Positions 1-11,768 of a stretch of DNA of 64,000 bases are shown here, piece after piece. Under the pieces are notes generated by a model that was not told the origin of the DNA, ran no database searches, and saw only the letters and a program-made list of their open reading frames with translations. Position 1 is the first letter of the stretch; the number at the start of each line of letters is the position of its first letter. This stretch comes from Oscheius tipulae. Taxonomy: Eukaryota > Nematoda > Chromadorea > Rhabditida > Rhabditidae. The DNA lies in contig JASJZH010000004.1 of assembly GCA_037178975.1 (NCBI GenBank), forward strand, positions 1,240,001-1,304,000. The letters run 5' to 3'. The position numbers were made by a program, and so were the translations under genes.

Positions 1-665
1 CTACAAGTGCAACGAGCCTGGACATATGGCTAGAAACTGCCCTCAAGGAGGTGGAGAATCCCGTGGACGTGGCGGCGGCGGAGCTGGATGTTGGTGTTGT
101 TGTTGGGGTGTAGAGGGGAGAGAGCCCTAGGTAAAGTGCTTTTTAATAAGCAAACGACGGAACTTTTGATGAGCGGGGAGAAGAGACTAGAGCTTTTCTT
201 TTTACGCCAACTCATCTTGTTTTCAGGCTACAATTGCGGAGAGCAGGGCCACATGAGCCGCGAGTGCCAGCAGCCTCGTGAAGGAAGCCGCGGATTCAGC
301 CGTGGAGGAGGAGGAGGCGGCGGCGGTGGCCGCGAATGCTACCAGTGTGGAGGCTCCGGACATTTCGCTCGTGATTGCCCCGATGCCGGACAGCAACGTC
401 GTGGTGGATACGGAGGAGGCTACGGAGGTGGACAGCAGCGCCGCTGCTACAACTGTGGAGGTTCTGGACACATTTCCAGAGAGTGCACCGAAGCTGGAAA
501 CGGCGGTGGATCCGACTCGAAGCGCTGCTACAACTGCCAGGTGAGCTCCTTTCTCTGCTTTTGTCGCAGTACTACGCCATTCGACTCAAAAACCTTTTCT
601 AACTTCACATCTTTCAGGAGTCTGGTCACATAAGTCGCGACTGCCCCTCTGGAGGCCGCAACTGA
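1..665 (+). CDS. CCHC zinc-knuckle RNA/DNA-binding protein, CNBP-like (3' part)
   Basis: Partial gene whose 5' end lies outside the window. Exons are 1-89, 227-540 and 618-665, joined in frame (donor gttggt after GGAT, acceptor tttcag; donor gtgagc, acceptor ctttcag). The peptide carries one truncated and four complete zinc knuckles of the form C-x2-C-x4-H-x4-C, for example [28 protein letters not shown] and [14 protein letters not shown]. They are separated by Gly/Arg-rich RGG-type linkers, and the protein ends CPSGGRN before a TGA. An array of identical knuckles with RGG spacers and no helicase domain is the CNBP/ZNF9 arrangement, a family that binds single-stranded nucleic acid and acts in translation. 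A Vasa/GLH helicase also has such knuckles, but there they precede a DEAD box, whereas this chain stops after the last knuckle. The last knuckle is split by an intron between its second Cys and its His. Confidence 0.85.
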
Positions 666-2677
666 GATCTCACTTCTTCTCTCCTCCATCATCGTTGACG
701 TCCCCCATCTAACACTACCTCCTTTTTCTTCTCCTCTTCCGCATGTTCCGTATTGACTGACCCGTTTTAACAATTGTTGTTGCTTGTTATTCTCTTGTTG
801 GACATGGTATGAGATAAAGGGGTCTGTTCAACTTTATTTTCTTCCTTTTCCGCTGTCTTACAAAATCTAGTCGAGCTGGAATCTTCTTGAGAATATGATG
901 CTTCCGATTCTCCGCCCTTGGACTGGGACTTTGACTTCAATTGACACGGGGAATTTGTTGTTCTTAAGTTGAGACCGCCACTTCTGATCAGGCTGCGGGG
1001 CATTCCGTGCCTTCCCTACATTTTGCAGCCTCGATGACTAGTTCCCCTGAACGAAAGACTTCCTTCTCGTCTATTGGCTTCGTTTCCATCCGAAAAATGT
1101 TCAGGAGACAAAGTTTTGATCAGGCTTCAGGCAATCTAGAGACAAGAAAATGAACGACTTTGGAGGAAATGGAATGTGAATACGCCTGAAGCCAAACAAT
1201 GGCTCGCCAGGGGTCTGCATCGGGTTACCCTTGAAATTCCTTCGATCGATGTATTTCATTTTCTGGTGAAAAGGATGACTTCATTATTTCCTACTCAAAA
1301 TTCCTCAGTTTATACAATGTGTGAAACAAGAATGCTTGAAAAACTTTCTCAAAAAGTGAGAGAGCTGAGTAACTTGGTTTCACGTGATACTGATATAATG
1401 AAGATACAAGTTGTTCTGCTTTTCGCGCGCGTCAGGACAAAAATATCCAGTTTAGCAGTCGTTCTTGATACATGTAGGGCTCGCAGGACAATCTTTCTTC
1501 TATAAGCTGCGCATGGAACACAACAATAAACTGATAAAGGGGAAACAGGCCAACTCAACCTGCTCTAAGGCTAGACGGCACTGAACCGTAAGACTCTGTG
1601 AGAACATATCGTTGTCCTGAAACATAGCATGATCCCTCTCGGATGCTCTTCTCAGATCATCCTCTCACCTCAAGTCTTCCCACGACCACGACATGGCCAT
1701 TTTTAGAGTCCAAGAAGTGAATTTTCGGGAATGTAATGTTCTGCAAAGTTGTAGGTCAGATGAAAATCTATGTCTTTGTAAATCATCGGAAAATGCCCTG
1801 TACCAGGGGTTTCAAACTACACTGTAGGGCACAAAAAGCTCGATAAATCTGTCAACCACCAACAGCTGGGCAGAAGACCAAAAGATCCGATTCCTCGCCT
1901 CCAGAGGCCTAATCTTTGCCTTTCTTTCTCCTTCTAGATGAAAAAGTTCAAATGTGCCTGACGGCCGTTAGCCGCCACAGGCAGCAATCCGGTCGTTTCC
2001 GGCTGATTCAGGACCTGTCAAAGGCCGAGTCGGCTGCTTATAAGCAGCCGGTCGCTCAGGCTATTGACACCGGCTCCGATTAGTAGCAGGAGCGGGAGCA
2101 GGCGGTCAAGCGCTTTGGCAGATTTTGTCCCCCCCCAATTTCAATTTTTGTTCTGTTTCAACGATCCGATATAGTCAGGTCTTTTTCCTAGAAGCTCTAA
2201 TGAAGACTTTTTAGTCTCTCATAGCCCCATATACTCATTCCAGCTGACTTCCAGGCAGTTTTTACAATCCAAGAAGTGATTTTACGACCTTGTGATGTTC
2301 TGCAAAGTTGTAGATCAGGTCAGAAACTATAAGTTTGGAGAATAGAAGAAAAACTGGAAAATGCTGTCTTTTATTAAAAAATAGTGTTTTGCTATACTTG
2401 TAACATTACAGCGCTCAGGGTGCGCAACAGAAATAAGCTATTTCCGCTATTACATTGGCACATGTCTGGTTGGGACTTCGCCACTAATTATATGGTTCCA
2501 AGTTGTTTTTGGGTCTACCCATGTTCTGCAAAGTTGTAGACCGGTTCCTAATCTATAAGACTCTAAATATCGCTAAATTTGAAAGTGATTTTACGGAATC
2601 GTATATGCGATATGGAAATACTCTCTACAGCTCTCCTTTTATCTCTACAATGAAACATGAAAATTTGTTTCCAGATA
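666..2677. other. Intergenic region with palindromic repeats
   Basis: No gene seen. Contents: single-arm copies of the TGTTCTGCAAAGTTGTAG repeat at 1735-1754, 2294-2313 and 2521-2539, a GC-rich island at about 1960-2110 with a perfect palindrome, and several GTTTCA motifs on both strands (1322, 1377, 1618, 1809, 2155, 2651). The short reading frames here have no splice or composition support. Confidence 0.6.
2031..2050. repeat. 20-bp perfect palindrome in a GC-rich island
   Basis: CGGCTGCTTATAAGCAGCCG is its own reverse complement. It sits at the centre of a longer imperfect palindrome running from TGTCAA (about 2015) to TTGACA (about 2070). The surrounding 150 bp is far more GC-rich than the AT-rich flanks. 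Confidence 0.8.
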
Positions 2678-4096
2678 ATGAAGTATCTCATTGCCTTCTC
2701 CCTGGTCGTCTGTGGCTCTGCTACTTTGGTTAGTTTTGTTGTTCTACAAGAGCAATAGAGTAGCAAAAGCAATAAAGTATTACCAGTTTCCAAATGCGCC
2801 CACTATCTATAAGCGGTGAAACACAACAGTTCTACTTTTTGCAATACTCGAAATGTATCATGTTATCTGAGAACTGGGTCATTCAGGACGTGCTGATACC
2901 TATGTGAATTTGGTCTGATTTTGAAGTGACCCTCTTCTCAGCTAACTGTGAAACACTTTTCAATTTTATTTTGACAAAAACTCGGTTGGCAGCACTCAGT
3001 CAACCGAGTTTTTCGGGCCTCCAGACTATATGGAAGTCATGATACACAACACAAATTTCTCAGTAGAGTATCTTTCAGATCTACACTCCCATCGACCAGT
3101 CGCCTCTCGAAGTCCCTGTAGAGACTGGACTAGTGATCAGAGGAAAGAGACAGTGTGGAGGGGGTGGAGGCTGCTGTGCTGGCTCCTGTTCTTGCGGCAA
3201 TGTTGGACAGTGTGGACAGGTAGTTATTTTGTAACTGCAAAAAGCAATACACATGCCAAATGGATGCAGACAGATGGAACTAGCAATATTTTGATTTCCA
3301 AAAAGCAAATGACACAATCAGCAAGGTAATAAGTTAGCATAGTATATTAGCAATTTTTGAAACATTGTTTGTTCTTCTTCGGTCATCCCTATTGAAGAGA
3401 TTCGCATTTGGTCGTCCCAACTAAGCTCATGACCGTAGAATGTTTTACGTATTCAATGAATGAAAAACAGCCTGTGAAGGCTATTAGAATTGACGAAAAC
3501 TATCTTTACCAATCTTTGAAAACGTAATCGGCCCACCCTAAATTTTTTTTTTGTTTCGTCTCGCCTTTATATCCTTTTCCTTTTATAATAGGCTGAAATT
3601 TTCCTGGTATACATAGAACTGTGAACCAATAAGAGTATTTTTTTCTACAACTTATCCCAACTGGAAGACTCAAGTTGGTTACCAGTCAACCGTAAAACAT
3701 TCCACGTTGGTTTTCGAAAAGAAGATTAGATTCATAGAGATTTCTGAACAATTTGAGCCACAGTATATATTCAAACCATTCAAAGACTGGTCGTTAAAAT
3801 GCGAATCGACTGTTCTCAAAACATAAAAAAACCCTCCCCAGGTCTGCTGCCCGGCCCCGCCGCCTCCCTGCAGCTGCGGAACTCCTGGCTGCATGCAATG
3901 TCAGACCAACACTGTCTACGTGCCCGTCCAGCAGACGACCTGCTGCAAGTGCTGTCAGCCCGTCTGTACCCAGGCCTGTGTGAATGGAGGAGGCTGCGGC
4001 TGTGGCTGCACGCGCGGCGGCTGTGGTCGCAAGAGAAGAAGTCTTTTGGCTATCGCTAGCGATGAGATGAGCAAGGCTGGAGACAACATGGCATAA
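2678..4096 (+). CDS. Secreted cysteine/glycine-rich protein
   Basis: Three exons, 2678-2728, 3079-3219 and 3842-4096, give a 148-residue protein. Exon 1 is a clean signal peptide (MKYLIAFSLVVCGSATL) that ends at a GTTAGT donor. Exon 2 encodes a short acidic propeptide-like stretch followed by a Gly-Lys-Arg site, then the first Cys block (CC, CxC pairs). Exon 3 continues with CC, CxC and CKCC pairs, about 22 Cys outside the signal peptide. It then has a basic RKRR site and a Cys-free tail (LLAIASDEMSKAGDNMA) before TAA. The two basic sites would let furin-type proteases release a disulfide-dense core. I do not recognise the family; it resembles secreted nematode cuticle or defence-type Cys-rich proteins only in general composition. 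Both junctions are phase 0 and match consensus, so the model itself is well supported. Confidence 0.75.
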
Positions 4097-4146
4097 GTTA
4101 TTGCAGCTTGGGAGGGATAAGATATCTGTACATAATGTCGGGATTG

Positions 4147-4152
4147 AATAAA
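4147..4152 (+). terminator. Polyadenylation signal of the Cys-rich gene
   Basis: Canonical AATAAA 51 bp downstream of the TAA at 4094-4096, in a T-rich context. Confidence 0.6.
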
Positions 4153-5029
4153 TATTGGTGGTTGTGAAACAAATCTGCGAACGGAATCTGATGTCTATTT
4201 TTCATTCACAGCCCCGTTGAAACATAAAAGGCAGGTAAGTGTCTTCTGAAAAGTATCTTGTTTCAGATTTTCTATAAAAGGCAAATTATGGTTACACTAG
4301 AAGCAAGACTTTGCCACCAAAGTAACGAATCGAAACCACCGAAAACTACTGTTTGGGAGAATACATTGAGAAACTCGTACCTTCTTGACGTGAAAGTACT
4401 ATTTCTATTGGACGGTGAAACATTTTCCGTCTCTTTTTCAGATTCTTGGCTTCATCTAGCGTGGCGAAGACTCAATGCATCTCTGTTAGATTTTCTTCAC
4501 ATTCTGAATAATGAAATGACTGACCGGGAGAAGAGGATTGTTTACTGCTTAGCTCAGTAAACAGTACACGAACTTTCCATTGTGCAAACATAAACTTTCA
4601 ATCTTTTTGAACACAAGAATTTTGTGAATTGTTCCTTAACTGGGCTTCGCTTACTTCGACGGAGAAACACAAAACTGACGTCGTCATTCTAGTAAACTTT
4701 ATTCATTACACTTTCTCAACACGACGAATGTCGATTTTGAACCCATGTTCTCTACGTATAAGCACTAAAACATGCCTGCTTCAATTCTTGAATGTGGGCT
4801 CCTCTTAAATGTGTTTGAGCATTATAGCCGTTATGCCGTACTGACAATATTTTTCAAATGTGGTTATCTACGAAGAGTGAAACACAAAATCAGAAATATC
4901 ACATCACTCTTTGTCTTCGAAATTTCAAATCTTTTTGTGAAAGAATTTTGTGTACATCTCTCCGCTCCTTCTTGTCAAAAAAGAGAAAACTGTCATAAAC
5001 AGATATACCCTGAGCTTTCTTGACTCCTT

Positions 5030-5074
5030 GTTTCACCCACAAGGTATGATCTTTCCAAAATTTGCCTATCCATT
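5030..5074 (+). promoter_or_regulatory. Ruby-type motif with YRNT start at 39 nt
   Basis: CTTGTTTCAC; CATT at 5071-5074 would start a 21U-RNA at 5074. Confidence 0.55.
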
Positions 5075-5113
5075 GTGTCTCGGCGAAATTCTAATGTTGT
5101 CTAGCTGTTTATT

Positions 5114-5158
5114 GTTTCACTCATGCGATACATAATTGTGGAAAAATGTACAGCTGTT
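5114..5158 (+). promoter_or_regulatory. Ruby-type motif with YRNT start at 39 nt
   Basis: TTGTTTCAC; TGTT at 5155-5158, predicted start 5158. Confidence 0.55.
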
Positions 5159-5228
5159 AATCTCGCTGAAACTAGTACTGTACCCCTTTGTTTCATCATT
5201 GATAACTCCCATTTTCATTTTTTTTTTG

Positions 5229-5273
5229 GTTTCAACCTTCCTTGACATCCCTTACTCTGCACATCTTCCCGTT
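5229..5273 (+). promoter_or_regulatory. Ruby-type motif with YRNT start at 39 nt
   Basis: TGGTTTCAAC; CGTT at 5270-5273, predicted start 5273. Confidence 0.5.
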
Positions 5274-5415
5274 TTCCAGTGAAACAAAAGAGAGAGAGAG
5301 AGACTAGTCATAAACCGATTCATATCTCAACAAAACAAATCAACAAAATGAACAGCTAACATCATAACAACGACTCAAAAACGATAACAAAACAGTTGTA
5401 ACAGGGAACATTATT

Positions 5416-8400
5416 CTAATCGTCATCGATGCGAGTGAGGTCCTTCTCGATGGCCAAGATTTGTTGTTTCTGCTTCTTGGCTTGTTTCTGCTCGCCCGAG
5501 AACTTTTCAGCTGTCTTCTCACGCATCTCTTCGACACTTTCCTCCTCCTTAGCCCATTCCAGCACGAGGCGTCTTCCGTACAAATGCGTGGATTGGGCTA
5601 GAGCCTCGAAAGCCCGTTTGGCCTCTCCAACACTGAGAAAATCGACAAATCCGAAGCCGCGATGTTGTTTCGTGCCGACCTTTTTCGGAATTCTAATCGA
5701 GCGAATCTCACCGAATGTGGCGAAGAGGTTCTCGATTTCCTGAATCGAGGCCTGAAATATTTTTTTGCTTTGAAACAAAAAAGAGTAAAGATACCTGGAA
5801 GGGCAGATTGCGAACGATGAGCTTAGTAGACTGGCCCTGTTCCTTGGCGCTCACAGCCTTCCTCTTTAGATGATCCGTGTCGGGGAGCTCGCGATTCGAG
5901 AGCTTCAAATCGAGACTGTGGCCGTCGAGCATCTCACCCTGAAATTGAGAATAGTTTTAGTAATCGTATAAAATCAAAGCATATTTTTTTCACTTACTTG
6001 AAGTGTTGTCAGAACTAAACCGTGAAAGCTCCAGTAGAAGCCAAGGGTCACGTAAGTGAGTATGCTATTGCGTTCATGAGTTTTTATGGCCGAAAACGGC
6101 ATTTTAGCGTCTTCCGATGTTCTGCAATTTGTAGAGCAGAGCTACAACATTGCAGAACATCGTAAAGCTCAAAAACGTCCTATTCAACATAAAAAATGCG
6201 TATACGTAATTGGGCATTCACTTACGTAACCTTAGGCTTCTACTAAAGCCTTTACGGTAAATTGAAAGTAAACTTGGTTCAGAAGCTGCATGAACGGTCA
6301 TTCCTCTTCGAAAAGCAGGTGTCGGCTTTTTCGTATTTTTGACAAAAAACACAGCTTTTCCCTCTGGAAAACACAAATCCTGACCTGTAGCTCCTTGATG
6401 GCCTTCTTGGCCTCCTGCTGCGTATAGAACTGCACGAATCCGAATCCCATGCTCAGGCTTTTGCTCGGATTGGCCGGATTCAGCTTCTTGCTCACTTGGG
6501 CGCTCTTTATGCGGTGATTTTGTCTGAAAATAGTCACTTTTCGGATCACAAAAGCCAAGAAACCTGAAAAGAGCCTCCAGAGCGCTGTCGGTGGTCTCAA
6601 AAGCTAGATTTTTGACGAAAATTGTGCTGTCGGGTTCGATCACGTCCTCCTCTTCCACCTTTTCCGGCTCTTCTTCTTGCACGGCCTCCTCCTCTTCCTC
6701 ACTCTCCGACTCCTCCTCAACTTCCGGCTCTTTCTCGGCCAACTTGGCCCGTTTCAGCTCCATTTTTTCTGCGTACGTCATTTCTTTTTTGCTCTTTTTC
6801 GGCTGCTCTTCAGGTGCAGGGACCTCCTCTTTGATCTTTTTCTACAAAAAAGGGGTTTATAACAAAAAGAGAGAAAAAAGACCACCTTTTTGTCCTTTTT
6901 GGCTGGTTTCTCGATTGCGGGTTGACCGAAAACATCGCCTGGAGCCCATTCAAGGTAGAGTGGCTGGGTGCGGAAGCGGGAATAGGCCAGGGCCTGGAAT
7001 TTTCAGAAGATTATTGCTGCGCAACTCCAAATGTTAGTAAGACATGCAGCTATTCAAGTTTCCCCCAAAATATGTCCATAAAAGTTGAGATAAATTATCA
7101 AAAAGTGCCCACCTTGAAGGCCTTCCTCGCATCCACCGGATTGCCCATCACTATCAGAGCACTCACTGCCGCCTCTGGCGGTATGAGGACCTTCTCCACG
7201 GCACCGTTGCGCTCGAACATGCGTCTCAGCTCCTCCTCCTCGACTCCCGCCGGCAGATTCTTCACTATTATTACCGTTTCACTAAATTATTTTCACGTTA
7301 CTATGGTCCTGAACTGATAAAAAAACCTGCGTTTGCTGCTTGGTCGGGCGAAGGCATCCAGCTGGACACCTTGGGCTACGAGAAAATCGCGAACCTCTCG
7401 GACGAGACGCGTCTCAGCCAGGGCCATTCGAACTCCTGCGGTCTCGCCGCTCTCTCCGAGAAGAAGATCCGATTTTTCGACGCCGAGCTTCTCGGCCAGG
7501 GTTTCGGCGACGGCATTAGGGCCGAGGAACAGTGCGTTCCAGCTGTGCGTCTGAAATATTTTTTTTTAATCGAAAAGAGCATTTTTTTGTTCAGGTATTT
7601 TTAAACTTTTGGAGTAAATTAGGCTTGAACTCATCTTATACTGTATACTAACTTCATAGCAACCAAAGATGTTTCCTAGTGCATTTCTCAGACTGGCCAT
7701 TCCTAAAAACTAAAAAAAGTCTTTCCCTTATTTGTATTTACAGTGTTCCACGGAGAGTAACACTATTGACATGATTTCGATTTAAAATTTTTTTTTAGCA
7801 CGCTTTTGCGTTTCACCAGTATTAAACACAATTCACGGGCCAGAATCTGCCGGTTTTCTACTTTACATTCCCACTCATTTCTATTTCAAAAAAAAAAATC
7901 TGCAAACCTTTCCAGCATTGGCTTTCATCTTAGCGGCTTTGTCCTTCTTGAAGGAGCTCTTCTCGTCGCGCGCAGTCTTCTTCTTCTCCTCATCCTCTCC
8001 AGCCTCCGTCTTCTTGTCTCTCTTCTCAGCCCCGGGCAGAATGTGCATCATGCGTCCCTTGAAGACTTTGCCGTCTTCTGCCGCATAGGCAGCCACAGCG
8101 CTCTCCGGGAAGACAAATTCGACGATGGCGAAGCCCTTGCATTGGCCCGTCTTCTTGTCGATTATTACCTGCAAGTATTGAGGGTTTAAAGAACGAAAAT
8201 CGGGGTTTTTTTTCTGTTGAAACTAGCTCGAAACAGCTACGTTGGGTCTATCAGACTGTCATCTTCAGTAGTCTCTCGTACCCTTTATCGTTTCTATCAA
8301 GTACGTCCATTTCCGTTTGTACCGGTCTCTTGTGTTGGCAATTCAATTCATTTTTCGATATCAACGTATTCGCGTGTCGTAGTTAATGCTGCTTCGATTG

Positions 8401-10580
8401 GGCAGAATCTTTCCTTGCCACTCTTGTCTAGTTTTGTCCTAACTTGTTCTTGACGCTGTCACTTCATTTTGGTTTTTGCCGGTCTTACTGCTCTCCATAG
8501 TTGCCACTCTTTTTCCATTCCTTCGTAGCTCTTGTTTTTTTTTCACTATCCATTCAGCCGACTCCTTGTCCGTCTGTCACTCTCCTCGCCTTTACCAGTC
8601 GTCTTCGTCAATATGTCTGCCTCTGGATGGGAGCTGTTCCGGGGAGAGCACAACACGTCTCCGTAAGCCTGTTCATGTCAGCAAGACCCTGTTGGACAGA
8701 CTGTCACTCAGGTCCAATCAACCATTTGTCGAGCATACTTTCCATAGATTGTTACTCATATAGTCTTTTTTGTATCTAGGCTTTTATCTACTACCATCTC
8801 CCACTTTGTCGGTAGTACTGGCAAAGAGGCGCCTCGGGTCAGTGTCCTCGGTAAGCTTGTAATTTTGTACTTCACAATAGCACTGCTAATTTTAGGTATA
8901 CGGTAAAGATCTCTTATACACTCTAAAAATGAGTAATTACCTAGACCACCAGCTCAGTGTAAGATAGAACATTTCCTACTTCCTGTGGCGGAAAAATAAA
9001 ACTGCCTACCTGGACCTCGCTGACTTCGCCATATTTCTTGAACAGGGCTTGTAGATCGGCTTCCTGGGTACCGAAAGGGAGATTTCGGAGGAAGAGACGC
9101 CCGGAGTCAAGAATTTCCTCGCGGGCTTTGGCTTCCTCGGTGGCCTGATCGTAAGTTGTCGCCTCTTCCGCTTCCTCCTCTTCCTCTTCAGCCTCGGGCT
9201 CTTCCGACTCGACTTTTTGAATTGTTAGCTGAAATTTTTGTGGTTTTTGATTAAAAGTGAGTGTTAATACGAACCTTGAAGCCGCCAAGAAACTGCTGGT
9301 CGCGCTGGAGAGCCCTTCGGACGTCTGGGGGTCGATTAAAGCTGATGAAGGCGGCCGCGCCGGCCTCATTTCGGGCGATCTTCATCGCCTTGACTCGTAC
9401 GGGGCTGAGCCATTCCTTGAGCGAATTTTGCTTGATTGAGGTCGGCAGGCCGAGGAAGATGAGCGACAACTTCGTGTCGCCTGGAATATAACTTTTGGGC
9501 TAATACCCCACAAAAATGGGCCATTTTACAACTACTAAAGCGGAAGGAGCCGCTGAAGATTACAGCGAAAACATGGGTATTAGGGCATGAAAATGATGGT
9601 ACAGTGACGGAAATTGATCGATATTCCCCGAAATCCGATTTCTAAGATTTTTTTTAGCCATTTTTTACTGATCTACTACCGGTCATAGGGAGTTTTTGCT
9701 GCCAAACACGGAAAAAAGGCTCTAATGTCGAGAAAACTGGTTCATCAAGCCAAAAAAAGCACTTTTTGCAGCTGAAGCCTATTTTTCATCACTTTTAGCC
9801 GCTCAGGTGTTGCATGAAGCTATTTACAAGCCCGGAGATCTATTTCTAGAAGATTAGTAACTGGCACCATGGGAGGTAACAAACGGCAAAAATTGGTTGA
9901 AAGAGAAAATATGGGCGAGTGCGGACCTGTAACGCCTTCCAGAAGCTCCTTGACCAGCTGATTGTCGTCGAGAGTGAGGCTTTTCACGTTGATTTCCTGG
10001 AAACTGATTATTTTTAAGGAGAAAAGTACATCATAAAACGAAAAATGTGTCAAAACAGCACCTTCTCGACCTTTTCTCCTTTCGCGAGAAGGAAGGCCTC
10101 GAATTTCGGATCAGCCTTCTTCTTTTTCTTCTCGGGCTCCGTCTTCTCGGATTCTGGCTGTTTTGCGCCGGCGTCCGGTTCCGTTTTCCTCTTATTTGCC
10201 CTAAAAATTGGATTGCATGCAAGAAAATACCGATGCCTACGAGCTGCCAGCCGAATATTGACTCCAGGGTCGTGGCTTGTTGGCGTCGCCGAACGGAAGG
10301 CATTTTTCTACCTGAAAATGGAGATTTTGTAGTGGAAAAGAAGAGAAATAAGACGTACCTGAACTCTAGCCGAGCCCATGTAAGTCTGATTGGTTTGACT
10401 CAGCGCCTTCTCGCCCTCATCGTCTGTCTCGAAGCCTACGAAGGCGAATTTGCGGAATTTGCCCTCTTTCGTGTACTTTAGACTGCAATCTGTCAGCTTG
10501 CCGTAGCTTTTGAAGAATTTCCGGAGTTGATCCTCCGTGCAGTCCGGCGGGAGGTTCTTCACGATGAGACGCGTGCTCAT
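5416..10580 (-). CDS. rbd-1: RNA-binding protein RBD-1 (RBM19/MRD1), six RRMs, ribosome biogenesis
   Basis: Complete gene of 14 exons (from the 5' end: 10580-10359, 10311-10241, 10200-10062, 9996-9927, 9480-9275, 9228-9010, 8168-7908, 7550-7327, 7281-7113, 6993-6886, 6841-6564, 6523-6385, 5938-5795, 5751-5416), all in phase, giving 861 residues. Six RNA-recognition motifs are visible. RRM1 begins at residue 4 (LIVKNLPPDC; RNP1 KFRKFAFVGF), RRM2 is divergent, RRM3 begins GRLFLRNLPFGT, RRM4 VIIVKNLPAG, RRM5 TIFVKNLAFET (RNP1 MGFGFVQF) and RRM6 KLIVRNLPF (RNP1 HRGFGFVDF). Acidic and lysine-rich linkers lie between them. This number and order of RRMs, and the length, match yeast Mrd1, human RBM19 and C. 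elegans RBD-1, nucleolar proteins needed for processing of 18S pre-rRNA. The start ATG directly precedes STRLIVKNLPP, as in the family. Introns hold a hairpin repeat (6115-6162) and GTTTCA motifs. Confidence 0.95.
6115..6162. repeat. Hairpin repeat, family A (intron of rbd-1)
   Basis: The arms CGATGTTCTGCA and TGCAGAACATCG are exact reverse complements around a short GTAG...CTAC core. This is a member of the dispersed TGTTCTGCAAAGTTGTAG hairpin family. Confidence 0.75.
7810..7854 (+). promoter_or_regulatory. Ruby-type motif with YRNT start at 39 nt (rbd-1 intron, antisense)
   Basis: GCGTTTCACC; CGGT at 7851-7854, predicted start 7854. Confidence 0.5.
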
Positions 10581-10980
10581 CTGCAATTTGACAATGAAGC
10601 TGCTATAAAATGAAGATAAGCGAAATGGCTGAAAATCAGGATCTTGGGAGTTTTGAAAAGGTGCGCAAACGGATATGCAATCACGTATTTTTGAAAAAGC
10701 GACTACCATAACCCAAAACTCGTAATTTAACGGAAGTCCCCGGATTTTCTAATGTTTTTTTTGGTGAAAATAGCATAACAATAGCATGAAAATAATGGAG
10801 AGCAATCCCACAACAGATTATAACAAGAAAACCCGAGTAAAATGGAATAAAAGGCGACAATTGAACCCTTGCTACCTCAGTTTCCATGACAACAGGCTTC
10901 TGTTGTGACCATACGGTCTTTTTCAAGCCTGTAAACCATACATTGACCCTAAGACTTGATTTAGAATACTGGAAAACAGC

Positions 10981-11217
10981 ATGGACATCATGATGCGACC
11001 GAAGATCGGCTGGCTCGAGAGAGTCATGGACGAGAATGGACAGGGGTGAGTCTAGTGACGGTATTTTCACAGAGAGTAATGGGGAACACAAGTGAAAAAT
11101 ATAAACATTTGTGTTTTACCCACCACCAGCCGTCTCTGATGGCTTCGCTGTCTTTTTGCCTTCAGTTTGCATTGGCGGTTGCACCGCTTCGTAGAACAAA
11201 AAGATAATCAAGAGTAG
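10981..11217 (+). CDS. Possible 38-residue two-exon ORF
   Basis: An ATG at 10981 opens an exon to 11045 that ends at a consensus GTGAGT donor. A CTTCAG acceptor at 11165 opens a second exon, 11166-11217, that keeps phase 2 and ends in TAG. The product begins MDIMMRPKIGWLERVMDE and ends HRFVEQKDNQE, rich in Arg, Glu and Trp with no signal or membrane segment. Base composition is higher in GC than the flanks, as in other exons of this window. No family is recognised. The opposite strand is also open over part of this stretch (about 11125-11200), so strand assignment is not secure. It could be a real small protein, the 3' end of a longer transcript, or chance. Confidence 0.3.
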
Positions 11218-11484
11218 AGTGACACTAGCGAGGGAAGGGCAATGGGCAGTCTATCAGTTTCCAGTGAAACATTTCTGTTCTCAAAAAGATTGACGAGGTA
11301 GAGTTGAAAGCCTTTTCATTTCACTCATCTATGAAGTCCTTTTCCTGTATGATGGCTTTTTTCTACTTTCTTTTTTGCATCCGTGATCATTCCGAATATT
11401 TGCGAAACCATTTTTTTGGATTTTTTATTTTCTCGCTGTTTTCACTACGATCAGACTTTGAAAGAAAACAAAAACCTCTGTCTC

Positions 11485-11610
11485 TCGGCTCTATGTATCT
11501 GTCTTTATGTCTCCCAGCTGCTCTTTCTCTCCGCCTCTCTGTCTCTCAGACTCTCTATCCCTCTGTCTCTCTGCCTCTCTGTCTGTCTCCTGTGTCTCTG
11601 TGTCTCTATC
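11485..11610. repeat. Polypyrimidine low-complexity tract (CTCTGTCT-like)
   Basis: Imperfect tandem runs of CTCTCTGTCTCT and close variants, one of several such tracts in the window. Confidence 0.8.
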
Positions 11611-11768
11611 CAAAGACCAACCAAAAAGATTTATTTGGTCTCCATAGTCGCATAAAATACTGTAAATGTCTGGGAACAGTCGCGCGCCGCCCAACACGCC
11701 GTTCCCTTCACAGTCTCTTGCCGCCACCGCCACTGCCTCTTCGCCTTGTCTCCTCTCCTTCTACTTTT

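Larger units (their letters stand above)
4097..5415. other. Intergenic region between the Cys-rich gene and rbd-1
   Basis: No gene seen; the 100-residue frame at 4258-4560 lacks coding character. An AATAAA lies at 4147-4152, 51 bp past the upstream stop codon. GTTTCA-type motifs are frequent on both strands (4165, 4218, 4260, 4416, 4878, 5030, 5114, 5167, 5190, 5229, 5280). Confidence 0.6.
10581..11768. other. Intergenic region between rbd-1 and flp-1
   Basis: Holds the tentative two-exon ORF at 10981-11217 and a polypyrimidine tract at about 11485-11610. One GTTTCA-type motif is at 11265. Nothing else with coding character is seen. Confidence 0.5.

Noticed and set aside
4258-4560. 100-residue single-exon ORF
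   Set aside because: AT-rich codons, no family resemblance, contains GTTTCA motifs like the surrounding non-coding DNA.
11125-11200. Minus-strand open stretch (FYEAVQPPMQTEG...)
   Set aside because: No clear acceptor or partner exon; the opposite strand gives a better spliced model.
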